64,000 nucleotides of DNA from Martelella lutilitoris (GCF_016598595.1 NZ_CP066788.1:1-64000); one strand, 5' to 3'; positions 23,906 through 33,756 are shown, counted from the first letter of the stretch. Numbers and translations are program-made. Notes: generated by a model not told the origin, from the letters alone.

Positions 23906-26448
23906 CCGACACGACGGACAAATCATCCACTGTGCCCGATCAGGAAGACGATGCGGTCCGTCGCGCGCAGGAGGACCGGCTGCGCGAGGTCTGGGCGGCA
24001 CCGAAAGGCTGGCGCTACTGGTCGGCCGTCAACAATACCGAAGTCGGCATCTGGTACACGGCGCTATCCTTCATCTTCATGCTGATTGCCGGCGTGCTGG
24101 CGCTGATCATGCGGGCGCAACTGGCGGTGCCGGAGAACAACCTCGTCACGCCCGACTTCTACAACCAGGCGTTCACGCTGCATGGCACGGCGATGATGTT
24201 TCTCTTCGCAGTGCCGATCTTCGAGGCGGTTGCGATCATCCTGCTGCCGCAGTTGCTCGGCGCACGCGACCTGCCGTTCCCGCGGCTTTCGGCGTTCGGG
24301 TTCTGGTGCTTCCTCATCGGCGGCGTTTTCGTCATGGGCTCGATCTTCTTCGGCCAGGCACCGAGCTCGGGCTGGTTCATGTATCCGCCGCTGACAACGG
24401 AGGAGGAATTCACGCCTGGCTACGGACCCGACATCTGGCTGCTCGGCCTGTCGTTCATCGAAATCGCCTCCCTCGCCGCGGCGGTCGAACTGATCGTCGG
24501 AACTCTGAAATGCCGGCCGCCGGGAATGCGGCTCAACCTGATGCCGCTTTACACCTGGTATGTTCTGGTCGTCGCCGGCATGATCCTGTTCGCCTTTCCG
24601 CCCCTGATCGCCGGCGACATCCTCTTCGAACTCGAACGGTTGTTCGACTGGCCGTTCTTCGACCCCAGTCGCGGCGGCGATCCGGTCCTGTGGCAGCACC
24701 TGTTCTGGATCTTTGGCCATCCGGAGGTCTACATCGTGTTCCTGCCGGCGATCGCGCTTGTCGCCATGATCGTGCCGACCTTCGCGCAAAGGCCGATCCT
24801 CGGCTATTCCTGGATCGTGCTCGCCGCGGTCGGCACCGGCGTCATCTCGTTCGGCCTGTGGGTGCATCACATGTACACCACGGGACTGCCCTCGATCTCG
24901 CTCGGCTTCTTCTCGGCTGCGTCCGAAGCGGTGGCGATCCCGACCGGCGTGCAGATCTTCGTGTTCATCGCGACGCTTCTGACCGGTCGGGTAATCCACT
25001 CGGTGCCGATGCTGTTCGTGTCCGGGGCGCTCGCCAATTTCGTGATCGGCGGGCTTACCGGCGTCATGGTGGCGCTGGCGCCGTTCGACTGGCAGGCGCA
25101 CGACACCTATTTCGTCGTGGCGCACCTGCACTACGTCCTGATCGGCGGCATGCTGTTTCCGGTCGCCGCAGGCGTCTATTACTACTGGCCACTGGTCAGC
25201 GGCCGGAAGCTTTCCGACAGGCTCGGCCGGATCGCGTTCTGGATGATGTTCGCTGGCTTCAACCTCGCTTTCCTGCCGATGCACTACTCCGGCCTTGCCG
25301 GCATGCCCCGGCGCGTCTGGACCTATCCGGAAAGTCTTGGCGTAGGCACCGCCAACATGATCTCGAGCGTCGGCGCCTTCGTCTTTGCCACCGGGATCCT
25401 GATCATCGTCTGGGACGTGCTGCGCCCGCGCGGCAACGAGCCCTACGCGAAACGCAATCCCTGGAACGCTGGCACGCTGGAATGGCTGGTCGAGATGCCG
25501 GGCGAGAGCTGGGGCGTCCGCTCCATTCCGGCCGTCACCTCGCGCTATCCGATCTGGGAGCAGCCGAATTTCATCGATGACGTCGACAAGGGAAGGTTCT
25601 ACCTCCCCGACGCTGCGGAGATGAAGCGCGAGACAATCATCACGTCGGTCCTCGATGGCAAGCCGCTGCAATGCCTGCGCGTACCGGGTCCGAGCTTCAT
25701 GCCGATGATAGCCGCGGTCTTCACCGGAGCCGTGTTCATCTTCGCGACCTTCCATTGGTGGGCAGCGACGATCGTCGGGATGGGGCTGTCGACGATCTCG
25801 ATCATGGTCTGGCTCTGGCGCGGCACCGCCGTGATCCCGGAGAAACCGGAGAAGGACGTTGGCCTCGGCCTGAAGCTGCCGCTCTACAAGTCCGGGCCGC
25901 ATTCGGTCGGCTGGTGGGCCATGTTCATCATGATGATGGGCGACGCAACCGCGTTCCTCGGCCTGGTCTTCGGCTACTACTACTTCTTCACCATCCATGC
26001 GGATTTCCCGCCGCCGGCGACGGTCGGTCCCGGCGTGCTCTGGCCCAGCGTCGCTTTCGGCCTTTTCGCGGTCGCCTGGGCGGCGGCGCTCGGCGCACGC
26101 CTATCGAATCAGGCCGGCCGCGTCGGGCGCGCCCGGGCACTCATGGCGGCGGGCGCACTCGTTGCCCTCGCCGCAAGTGCGGCGCTGCTCTGGGGACCAT
26201 ATGTCACGGGGCTCCGCCCCACGGCGCACGTCTATCCGGCGACGGTCTGGGTTATCATCATCTGGACCGCCGCGCACGGCGTCGCGGGAAGTCTCATGCT
26301 TGGATACTGCCTCGCCCGCTCGCTGGCGGGGCGGATGACGCCAGCGCACGACATCGATATCTTCAATGTCGCGCTCTACTGGCACTTCGTCGGGCTCACG
26401 GTGATCGTCACAGTAGGGACGCTCGCCTATCTCCCCGTCCTGATGTGA
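23902..26448 (+). CDS. Cytochrome c oxidase subunit I-III fusion
   Basis: This 848-aa protein joins a haem-copper oxidase subunit I (about residues 30-540) to a subunit III (about 640-848). Subunit I shows the haem and CuB ligands: HGTAMMF (haem a), WIFGHPEVYI with the proton-pumping Glu (type A), HHMYTTG for CuB and HDTYFVVAHLHYVLIGG for the haems; the usual AHFHYV is AHLHYV here. Subunit III is seen in SVGWWAMFIMMMGDATAFLGL and YWHFVGLTVI. I-III fusions are known in alternative caa3 oxidases of Rhizobiales. The ATG overlaps the subunit II stop (ATGA). Confidence 0.93.
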   Translation: MTDTTDKSSTVPDQEDDAVRRAQEDRLREVWAAPKGWRYWSAVNNTEVGIWYTALSFIFMLIAGVLALIMRAQLAVPENNLVTPDFYNQAFTLHGTAMMFLFAVPIFEAVAIILLPQLLGARDLPFPRLSAFGFWCFLIGGVFVMGSIFFGQAPSSGWFMYPPLTTEEEFTPGYGPDIWLLGLSFIEIASLAAAVELIVGTLKCRPPGMRLNLMPLYTWYVLVVAGMILFAFPPLIAGDILFELERLFDWPFFDPSRGGDPVLWQHLFWIFGHPEVYIVFLPAIALVAMIVPTFAQRPILGYSWIVLAAVGTGVISFGLWVHHMYTTGLPSISLGFFSAASEAVAIPTGVQIFVFIATLLTGRVIHSVPMLFVSGALANFVIGGLTGVMVALAPFDWQAHDTYFVVAHLHYVLIGGMLFPVAAGVYYYWPLVSGRKLSDRLGRIAFWMMFAGFNLAFLPMHYSGLAGMPRRVWTYPESLGVGTANMISSVGAFVFATGILIIVWDVLRPRGNEPYAKRNPWNAGTLEWLVEMPGESWGVRSIPAVTSRYPIWEQPNFIDDVDKGRFYLPDAAEMKRETIITSVLDGKPLQCLRVPGPSFMPMIAAVFTGAVFIFATFHWWAATIVGMGLSTISIMVWLWRGTAVIPEKPEKDVGLGLKLPLYKSGPHSVGWWAMFIMMMGDATAFLGLVFGYYYFFTIHADFPPPATVGPGVLWPSVAFGLFAVAWAAALGARLSNQAGRVGRARALMAAGALVALAASAALLWGPYVTGLRPTAHVYPATVWVIIIWTAAHGVAGSLMLGYCLARSLAGRMTPAHDIDIFNVALYWHFVGLTVIVTVGTLAYLPVLM

Positions 26449-26457
26449 GGGCGATAC

Positions 26458-26835
26458 ATGCAGGTATTCGGCAAGACGCAAGACAACCTCTGGACCCTGG
26501 TGGCCGCGCCGACCATCTGGGGCTTCCATTTCCTGTTCAGCTATTTTTTGGCGGCTTACCGATGCGCGCCGAATGATGATGTCTTCAGGAACATCGGCGG
26601 CACGCGAATGGCGATTGCCGGAGTCACAGCCGTCTGCCTGCTGCTGATCCTGCTGATTGCTCGCCGCGCCTGGCGCGAATGGCGCGCCGATGGCGGCGGC
26701 TATAGCAACAATCAGGACACGCCCGAGGCGCGTGAGCGCTTCCTGGAATTCTCGACGCTGCTTCTCGCCGCGCTCTCCTTCGCCGCGGTGGTCTTCGAGA
26801 CGCTACCGGTCTTCGTCTTCTGGGACTGCCGGTAA
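26458..26835 (+). CDS. Small membrane protein of the oxidase operon
   Basis: This 125-aa protein has three hydrophobic segments (WTLVAAPTIWGFHFLFSYFLAAY, MAIAGVTAVCLLLILLIA, LLAALSFAAVVFETLPVFVFW). It lies nine bases after the subunit I-III gene and 29 bases before the tri-haem cytochrome. Size and position fit an accessory (subunit IV-like or CoxP-like) component of the oxidase. No catalytic residues are visible. A GAGG ribosome-binding site lies seven bases upstream of the ATG. Confidence 0.7.
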   Translation: MQVFGKTQDNLWTLVAAPTIWGFHFLFSYFLAAYRCAPNDDVFRNIGGTRMAIAGVTAVCLLLILLIARRAWREWRADGGGYSNNQDTPEARERFLEFSTLLLAALSFAAVVFETLPVFVFWDCR

Positions 26836-26863
26836 TGCGCCCGCGATCGCCCGGGAGGGATCC

Positions 26864-28210
26864 ATGCACCTGAACGTCGTCATCACCTGGAAGAGGATCT
26901 CCGGCCTCGCCGTGCTTGGCTTGACAGGCGCGCTGCTGGTCGGCTGGATAGGCCTGGTTTCGATCGCTGCCTCGGCCGGGCATTGGTCGGTGACACAATG
27001 GTTCCTCGGCTGGACGATGGAGAATGCTGTCAGAACACAGTCGATGCTGATCTCGAAGCCCGAGGAGATCGACCTCGGCGACCCGATGCTGGTGCGTCGC
27101 GCGGCCGGGCATTACGCGACCGGCTGCGCATCCTGCCACGGCGCCCCCGGCGTGCCGCAATCACCGGTGGTCGAGGAGATGGTGCCCTCGCCGCCGCGCC
27201 TCGAGGAGAAGGTCGCGGAATGGAGCGACGAGGAGCTGTTCTGGATCGTCAGGAACGGCATCAAGTACTCGGGGATGCCGGCCTGGCCGGCGCAGGACCG
27301 CAAGGACGAGGTTTGGGCGCAGGTGGCGTTTCTTCGGGCGCTTCCCGAGATGTCCCGGGCCGAATATGCGAACCTCGCGCTGGGCGGCGGATTGGCTGAC
27401 GACGATCTCGAAGCGGGTGGTGAAACCATGCCCGCACTCGCCGGCATCATCGACAACGCGCTCTCCGATTGCGCCCGCTGCCACGGTCGCGACGGGCTGG
27501 GCCGCGGAGAGGACGAGGCCCGCCACGCCTTCCCGGTAATTGCCGGCCAACCCGCGCCCTATCTCTATGCCACCCTGCTCGCCTTTGCGCGTGGCGACCG
27601 TCAGAGCGGTTTCATGGAACCGCCCGCGACCCGCTACGAGACGGAGGTGCTCGCCGAACTCGCGCACTACTTTGCGGCGCAGCCGGCGCCCCCTGGTTCC
27701 GACGACGAAGCCGTGGCTGCTCGCGGACCGGCTGGTTCCGACACGAGCGACGACGCGCCCGCATCCGCCCCGCCGGCGGTCGCGACGGATGCGGTCGAAG
27801 CGCTGGTTCCGGCCGCCGAAACACAACAGGACGAGGCGGGGGTGCTCGAGGGCGAAGGCGATGCCGGGGGAAGCGCGGTGCCGATGGCAGCGGCTGCGGG
27901 GCCTCCGGCCAGCCGGGATGAACTTCTGGAGCTCGGGCGGGGCATCGCACTGGAGGGCATCGCTTCTCGCAAGCTTCCCGCCTGTCAGAGCTGTCACGGC
28001 GCCGCCGGCCGTTCGCGAAACCCCTATTATCCCTATCTCTCCGGTCTGCCCGAATGGTACCTCTCGGAGCACCTTCATCTCTGGAAAGAAGGAACGCGCG
28101 GCGGCACGCAATACACGCACGTCATGGCAGAGATCGCCGAGAACATGACGCAAGAACAGATACAGGCCGTCTCCGCTTGGTACGCGACGCAAGCCTCCGA
28201 AGGCCGATAA
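26864..28210 (+). CDS. Tri-haem cytochrome c, membrane-anchored
   Basis: This 448-aa protein starts with a transmembrane anchor (about 12-38) and has three haem c motifs: CASCH at 88-92, CARCH at 203-207 and CQSCH at 374-378. A Pro/Ala/Glu-rich linker of about 80 residues separates the last two domains. It ends the oxidase operon and probably feeds electrons to subunit II. The ATG at 26864 has GGGAGG upstream. The three domains are not close copies, so they were probably assembled by fusion and not tandem duplication. Confidence 0.85.
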   Translation: MHLNVVITWKRISGLAVLGLTGALLVGWIGLVSIAASAGHWSVTQWFLGWTMENAVRTQSMLISKPEEIDLGDPMLVRRAAGHYATGCASCHGAPGVPQSPVVEEMVPSPPRLEEKVAEWSDEELFWIVRNGIKYSGMPAWPAQDRKDEVWAQVAFLRALPEMSRAEYANLALGGGLADDDLEAGGETMPALAGIIDNALSDCARCHGRDGLGRGEDEARHAFPVIAGQPAPYLYATLLAFARGDRQSGFMEPPATRYETEVLAELAHYFAAQPAPPGSDDEAVAARGPAGSDTSDDAPASAPPAVATDAVEALVPAAETQQDEAGVLEGEGDAGGSAVPMAAAAGPPASRDELLELGRGIALEGIASRKLPACQSCHGAAGRSRNPYYPYLSGLPEWYLSEHLHLWKEGTRGGTQYTHVMAEIAENMTQEQIQAVSAWYATQASEGR

Positions 28211-29448
28211 AACCGCAACGGCGCCACGATGGAGGATCCGCTCGACAATCCGGACGTTTTCTGTTCGCCCACCGAGGCCAGTGCCGCACCATCAAAATCA
28301 CGCCGCCGACATCAGCGGCAATCTGCTGGCTGATGAGGAGAAGTTGGGCGCCTTCAAGTGCGAGGGCATCGAGTTCGTTTGAACAGGGCTCAAAGCCGGC
28401 GCAACTGGATCGATTGGCCTATTCTCAAGCAGTCGAACCGGCGGGAGCAGCGAGCCCTCAACCACGTTTACAAAAGCGTCGTTCCGAAACCTCAATGTCA
28501 TTGCGAAAACTCGAGCAATGGGATTCGGCCATTCCGTTCCGACCTTAGCTAGACGAAGGTCTGTTTTTTGAGAAGTGTAACCAAGAGCCGCCAGCCAGCG
28601 GTCGGCCCCTTTCCGGTCATTCGTTGATATCTCTGAGAGCAGCCCTTCCCCCCTGTTTTGCCGACTATAAGGTCTTGAATGGAATCGAACCCGCGACCCA
28701 GCTGCTACCAAAGTCCTCGGCCTCAAATTCTTCAACAACCTAGTTTGGCTTGATCTCAATAACATGACGGATCTGGGGCGAGACCGAAACTGGGCGCCTC
28801 TGGATTTTGACCGTCACCGGATGACGGAAACCCGATCTTGTTTTCTCCCTCGTTCCGCGCGGCTGCGGACTATCGCGGGGAATGGAGAAGATATGTTGAT
28901 CGCGTGGACTGGACAAAGCGACGGGCGCCAGCTCCTAAAATTGCCTGGGCCACCGTTGCAGCCGCCGACATCACCACATTCCGACGGAGTGACCCGATAG
29001 ATAGCCCGCTCCCGCCACAAGAAAAGTCAACAACACGGCGACGATTGCAAAGCGCCCGTGAGCGCCAGCTTTGATTCCGAGGATTTCAAGAAAGAGAGAG
29101 TCTTTGGGTTCCATGGCGCAGTCCTTTCACCAAAAGAAATGTTGGTGGGCTGCTACTGCTACGCAGTTTAGCAGCCACTGGAGGTTTGCCAAGTGGCGGC
29201 GCCAAAAGTCGGTCTAGACCGCGTTTGCTAAGCCACTGATTTGACGAGGAAGTATTTTCGCTGGCAAGTACTTCCATCTAAACGGCTGTCCGCAGGAGCG
29301 CACCGGAGCGCGCAATTCGAAAACGGTCTATTCCTCACGGTTTTCCTGAACCCGCGCGTACGGCTTTTTACGCGGGGAGAAAAGGATTTGGGCTTTGACC
29401 TCAAAATCGTAAGATTGCGAACAGTGATTTGGTCGTTCGGGAACAGCC
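28211..29448. other. Gene-poor boundary between oxidase operon and accessory island
   Basis: This 1.2-kb stretch has only scattered short frames on both strands (for example 28298-28765 minus and 28764-29000 plus) without domains or ribosome-binding sites. It may contain decayed genes. A tRNA T-arm-like fragment lies at 28681-28699. The next gene, at 29449, belongs to a different kind of gene content, so an integration boundary somewhere here is plausible. Confidence 0.5.
28681..28699 (-). other. tRNA T-arm-like fragment
   Basis: Read on the minus strand, the bases GGGTCGCGGGTTCGATTCC look like the variable-loop and T-arm part of a tRNA 3' half. The closing stem beyond it is not complementary and no acceptor stem or full cloverleaf can be drawn, so this is at most a fragment. 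Such fragments are left when mobile elements integrate at tRNA genes. Confidence 0.3.
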
Positions 29449-30840
29449 ATGGTTGATAAACCGCAGCAGCAGCCACAAAGAGAGCACCACTTCTTCGTAT
29501 CGACTGCGAAGTTTCTTTTCCATCATCCTCAGCACGGCATCGTCGCTGTCCGCGATCCCATAAGGCTGGCCGATGCGAAACGACGCGAGCTGGATCCCAT
29601 CATACTCTACGGCGTCACCGTCGCCGGCCTGCCGATCCGCTGGCTGACATTCTCGACCGTCGGCCAGCGCAAATCTTTATGCGAGGTGCTGTGGACGGCT
29701 TGGAAAGACGCGGAGGGGTTGCGGGGCTTGCCGGATGTTCTTCGTGTCAATCGCTATATGGCACAGGCAGATCCGGGGCTCGCGGCGGATCTCGCCACAA
29801 TCGGCGTCCGTCTTGAGGTTGCCGATACCAAGGATAAGACAGCTCCTGCATCACTTCGCTCGGCTCACGATGACTCCCGATGGCTGTCGCAACGGCATGA
29901 TCCGGTCGATTTGTCGTTGGCCGCATGCGTGGAAGCCCTTTGTCTCGATGCGCAGGACGCTCACAACCGGAGTGCGCACCGCGGGCCTCGCGGCCTCAGC
30001 AATCGAAAACTGGAGGACAGCATAGAGCAATGGCTGAGCTTGCCGATGCGCCAACCGCCATCTGTTCCCCTCGAAGACCGGGATTGGGAAGCTGGCCGAT
30101 GGCTGTCATCCTGGGAAACGGCGCTCCCACCCGATCAACCCCGCTATTTTCATTACGACGGTATGAGCCGAAGGACTTGGCTGATTTCGGGAGAAGAGCC
30201 GTCAGACGATGACGACGATGATGACTACGAATTTCCGGCCTACGAAGAGCACGACAATACGGCTGAAATCGCCCGGAATCTGGTCGCCTGCTGGCCCAAC
30301 CCGCCGAAAGACGTCGCAGCGGCAGCCGGGATCACCCTGCGCCAACTCCAATGGTTTACCTCGGAACGTGCGACCCTAGACAAATCGACCCACTACGACC
30401 TGCGGCATCTACTGGGCATCGAGTATGACGAGCGGATGGGCGGCTATACGCCGGCAGGGCCCTATGTTTTGATCGCCAGGAAAGCTCAAGCGATCGAGGC
30501 AATCTATCAGGAGATTTCCGGAGGCGGTGATGCCTGCCCCTGCGAACTCGTTCCGGCTCAGGGACAGGCCGATCCGAGCTGGAGGTACGTCTTGATCAAT
30601 GCGCATAGCACACCGCCGACCATTGTCATGGCCCCTCGCGGCGAGGTGATCACGGAACGGCTTCCCGACCTGATTCTAAACTACGAGGGCATTCGGCCGG
30701 TTTCTCAGGCTTTATACCGAGATGTTGTTACCACCTGCGCCCGGGCCTGCCAGACACCTCAGGCCAATGTCCGAGAGATGACGGAATTCGCAAAACGGTA
30801 TGAACGATACTGGATAGATTGCGCATGGCTTCCGGACTGA
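29449..30840 (+). CDS. Unknown 463-aa protein paired with the helicase gene
   Basis: This 463-aa protein has no signal peptide or membrane helix and no family that I recognise. It has an acidic run (SDDDDDDDYEF, about residues 249-260), a mixed alpha/beta composition and a Trp-rich C-terminus. It starts at the ATG at 29449 and ends 24 bases before the helicase ATG at 30865, so they are probably cotranscribed. The close pairing with a helicase-nuclease next to toxin-antitoxin genes suggests a joint function, perhaps in defence, but nothing in the protein itself shows this. Confidence 0.7.
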   Translation: MVDKPQQQPQREHHFFVSTAKFLFHHPQHGIVAVRDPIRLADAKRRELDPIILYGVTVAGLPIRWLTFSTVGQRKSLCEVLWTAWKDAEGLRGLPDVLRVNRYMAQADPGLAADLATIGVRLEVADTKDKTAPASLRSAHDDSRWLSQRHDPVDLSLAACVEALCLDAQDAHNRSAHRGPRGLSNRKLEDSIEQWLSLPMRQPPSVPLEDRDWEAGRWLSSWETALPPDQPRYFHYDGMSRRTWLISGEEPSDDDDDDDYEFPAYEEHDNTAEIARNLVACWPNPPKDVAAAAGITLRQLQWFTSERATLDKSTHYDLRHLLGIEYDERMGGYTPAGPYVLIARKAQAIEAIYQEISGGGDACPCELVPAQGQADPSWRYVLINAHSTPPTIVMAPRGEVITERLPDLILNYEGIRPVSQALYRDVVTTCARACQTPQANVREMTEFAKRYERYWIDCAWLPD

Positions 30841-30864
30841 ACGTTCTGGTAGAGCTTAGCCCTG

Positions 30865-33600
30865 ATGTCTGATCGTGTTCGAACATACCGGCCTGGTTTC
30901 GTTGCGCGCTTCCTTCCCCAAGGGAAATGGAAGGTGACACTGCGCCTGTCTTTACCGGCGACCATACAAATTACCCAGAACGGCGCCGAGAACATTGCGT
31001 GCCTGAATGTTGTCGCGATTTCCGTCAGCAAAGCGTTGCTCTGGCATTCGGTCGAAGTCCGGGCTCGCGATCAGGTCTACAGCCTAAATTGTCTTGGAGA
31101 AGAGGCTGCCACCCGGTTGGCGGCCGATCTCTATAGTTTCATCAACAGCTACCTCTTCGATCTGATCAGCTCCGATACCGAGCATCTGAACGCGGTGGAT
31201 ACGAAACTGATGGCTATCGTGGAGGGACAAAACCAATATCTCGCCCATGCTGACCTTGCACGGGCTATTGCCAGTGTGGAGAGTCAAGCCGCCGCGGCAC
31301 TTTCGCACCCCCTGTTCGATCCGGAATTGATGACAGCCACCGTGAAAGCGACGCTTCCCCGATCGCTCGCCTTCATCACCGATCCTGCTGTCCGCCACAG
31401 ATACAACGATGCGTTTGTCTCGGCCGAGCTGGCGAGATACCGATCGTTCTTCGACGACCTGGACGGCCGGTCGTTGTCCGATCAGCAACGCGAAGCTTGC
31501 ATTCGACTGGAGGACAACAACCTTCTTGTCGCCTCCGCTGGATCGGGCAAGTCCGCCACGATGGTCGGCAAGGTCGCCTATGTCCTCGACAAGAAGCTTT
31601 ACCGCCCGGAAGATATTCTTGTGCTCGCTTTCAACAAGGACGCGGCCCACGAACTGAAGGAGCGAGTAGCCCGGCAGCTGGCGGTCGATCCGGACGATCT
31701 GAAATGCAAGGTGACCACGTTTCACGCGCTCGGTCTCGGTGTCATTCGGGAAGTCGAAGGACAGCCGCCACAGCTTGTCAACTGGGTTGAGCACCCCGCC
31801 GGCGAAGCGAAGGTCATTGAACAGATCATTGACGAGTTGCTGCGGTCGGATCCGGAGTTCTCCCGGCTCTGGGTCAATCTCCTCGTCCTTCATCCCAAGG
31901 CGGATATTCCGGCAGAAGTGTTCGATTCCAAGGCGGACTATGATCGGTACCTCTCAGCACGTCGACGAAAAGGTAATGCGACCATTGGCACAATGGCTGG
32001 CATCTATGTGAAATCACTTCAGGAACAGACGATCGTCAATTGGCTCTGGTTGCAGTCCGTCGAATTCGAATACGAGCGTCAGATCCCCATCGAAGAGGAT
32101 AATGGCGGGATCCGACATCTGCATCCGGACTTCCACTACCCTGCCAGCAATACCATCCATGAGCACCTCGCCATCAATGCGGACGGTTCCTCCCCGTTCG
32201 ACAACTACATTACCCATGCCGAGCATAAGATGACCGCCTACCGCAACGCCGGCATCGACGTATTTCAGACAACGTCGGCGCAAGCACGCGACGGATCGCT
32301 GCTCGCAACCCTACAGGCAGAAATCACGAAACGAGGCATTCCACTCCAACAAAAAAGCTACACGGCAATCGTCAAAGGTCTCGAGCCAGTGGTCATCAAG
32401 CACTATCACAAGCTGACAGCGGTCTGTATCAAGCACATCCGGGCTAGCCACCTCACCCTGGACATGCTGCTTGAGCGAGCCAAATCGCTCCATGACCGGA
32501 CCCGTGCCCGAGAATTTGCTCAGGTGATCTGGAAGATCACCGAATCCTATTCACGGAAGCTGGACCAGGCTAAACGCATCGACTTCGACTCGATGATCGC
32601 GAACGCCACACATCTCGTGGAGACGGGGCAATACCGGAGCCCCTACTCGCTGATCCTTGTCGATGAGTTCCAGGATGTATCGGAGCCACGCGCGAATCTG
32701 ATCAAGGCGCTGAAACACCAGAAGCCGTTCACGAAAATCTTTGCCGTTGGTGACGACTGGCAATCGATCTATCGTTTTGCCGGTTCTGACATTACCATTT
32801 TCACGCAGTTCGAGGCAAACTTCGGAGCGAGCTGGCAAGGTCGACTGGAGCAAACGTACCGTTGCAATCAGCTCATAGCGGAGACGGCCGCCAGCTTCGT
32901 TCAGCGAAACTCGGCTCAGCTGAAGAAGTCGGTACGCTCGACGCGACCAGCCATCCCACGATCGATCCGGGTCATTCCGATCAGTGGTGAAGGGAGCAAG
33001 CCGGAATTCGGCGAGGCGTGTCACCAGCTCTTGCAACGGCTAAATTCGTTCCTGGGTGGGATTTCGGGGCAATGGCGGACAAAGGGGCGCGAAAAGCTCA
33101 ACGTCATGGTCCTATGGCGCTATAACCAGCTCGATCCGTTCAAGGGTACACCGCCAAAATTCGAAAATATCGAGGTTTCCGGACTGTCGTTCCATCGCGC
33201 CAAAGGACTCGAGGCCGACTACACAATCCTGCTCGATGTCAGCGAAGGCGACTACGGCGTGCCGAGCCGGATCGAGGACGACGAACTTCTCAATCTGGTC
33301 ATGCCACGACCAGAAAGCTTCGAGTTTGCCGAAGAGCGTCGCCTTTTCTATGTCGCATTGACTCGGGCAAGCCGCGGCGTGTTTTTGCTCACGAATAGCC
33401 GGGAGCCTTCTCGATATATCCGCGAACTTTCCGACATTGCCGGCGAAGATTTGCGATTTGAATCGATCGATGGCGATCCCCTGCATCAATGTCCCAAATG
33501 CCGGGTTGGCCAGTTGGTCGAAAGGAATGGCCGCGGTAACAGCCGGTTTCTGGGATGCAATCAGTATCCAGAATGCGAGCACACTGCACAGTTGCGCTGA
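30865..33600 (+). CDS. UvrD/HelD-like superfamily 1 helicase with nuclease-like insert and zinc ribbon
   Basis: This 911-aa protein has a Walker A SAGSGKSATM near 227-236, LAFNKDAAHELKERV (motif Ia), a Walker B LILVDEFQDVSEPR near 600, GDDWQSIYRFAGSD (motif III), QTYRCN (motif IV) and YVALTRASR near 832 (motif VI). Between motifs lies a region with HPDFHYP (near 419) and HAEHKMTAYR (near 451) that fits a PD-(D/E)XK nuclease insert. The C-terminus (about 876-908) has a four-Cys topoisomerase-type zinc ribbon, CPKC to CNQYPEC. It resembles helicase IV but is larger. DNA unwinding with cleavage is the likely activity. Confidence 0.85.
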   Translation: MSDRVRTYRPGFVARFLPQGKWKVTLRLSLPATIQITQNGAENIACLNVVAISVSKALLWHSVEVRARDQVYSLNCLGEEAATRLAADLYSFINSYLFDLISSDTEHLNAVDTKLMAIVEGQNQYLAHADLARAIASVESQAAAALSHPLFDPELMTATVKATLPRSLAFITDPAVRHRYNDAFVSAELARYRSFFDDLDGRSLSDQQREACIRLEDNNLLVASAGSGKSATMVGKVAYVLDKKLYRPEDILVLAFNKDAAHELKERVARQLAVDPDDLKCKVTTFHALGLGVIREVEGQPPQLVNWVEHPAGEAKVIEQIIDELLRSDPEFSRLWVNLLVLHPKADIPAEVFDSKADYDRYLSARRRKGNATIGTMAGIYVKSLQEQTIVNWLWLQSVEFEYERQIPIEEDNGGIRHLHPDFHYPASNTIHEHLAINADGSSPFDNYITHAEHKMTAYRNAGIDVFQTTSAQARDGSLLATLQAEITKRGIPLQQKSYTAIVKGLEPVVIKHYHKLTAVCIKHIRASHLTLDMLLERAKSLHDRTRAREFAQVIWKITESYSRKLDQAKRIDFDSMIANATHLVETGQYRSPYSLILVDEFQDVSEPRANLIKALKHQKPFTKIFAVGDDWQSIYRFAGSDITIFTQFEANFGASWQGRLEQTYRCNQLIAETAASFVQRNSAQLKKSVRSTRPAIPRSIRVIPISGEGSKPEFGEACHQLLQRLNSFLGGISGQWRTKGREKLNVMVLWRYNQLDPFKGTPPKFENIEVSGLSFHRAKGLEADYTILLDVSEGDYGVPSRIEDDELLNLVMPRPESFEFAEERRLFYVALTRASRGVFLLTNSREPSRYIRELSDIAGEDLRFESIDGDPLHQCPKCRVGQLVERNGRGNSRFLGCNQYPECEHTAQLR

Positions 33601-33677
33601 ACCGTCTAGGGCGATCCGAGTCCGTTACGCCGAGGGAGCATCAAACTTCTCACGTCACTTTTCAGTTGACACAAATA

Positions 33678-33710
33678 GTCAATTCAGAATTGACAAATTG
33701 ATTTATTTGT
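33678..33710. promoter_or_regulatory. Nested inverted repeats upstream of abiEi
   Basis: A perfect palindrome GTCAATTC-A-GAATTGAC (33678-33694) is flanked by ACAAATA (33671-33677) and its reverse complement TATTTGT (33704-33710). The palindrome contains TTGACA boxes, one at 33690-33695. AbiEi antitoxins repress their own promoter by binding inverted repeats, so this is the likely operator. The region is AT-rich compared with its surroundings. Confidence 0.6.
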
Positions 33711-33756
33711 AAAGTTTCATTCGCACCTGCTTTAATTTTGTGGCATAACGTCAAAC

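Noticed and set aside
24064..25998. Minus-strand frame of 644 codons opposite the oxidase subunit I-III gene
   Set aside because: Highly charged, without domains; it mirrors the hydrophobic codons of the real gene.
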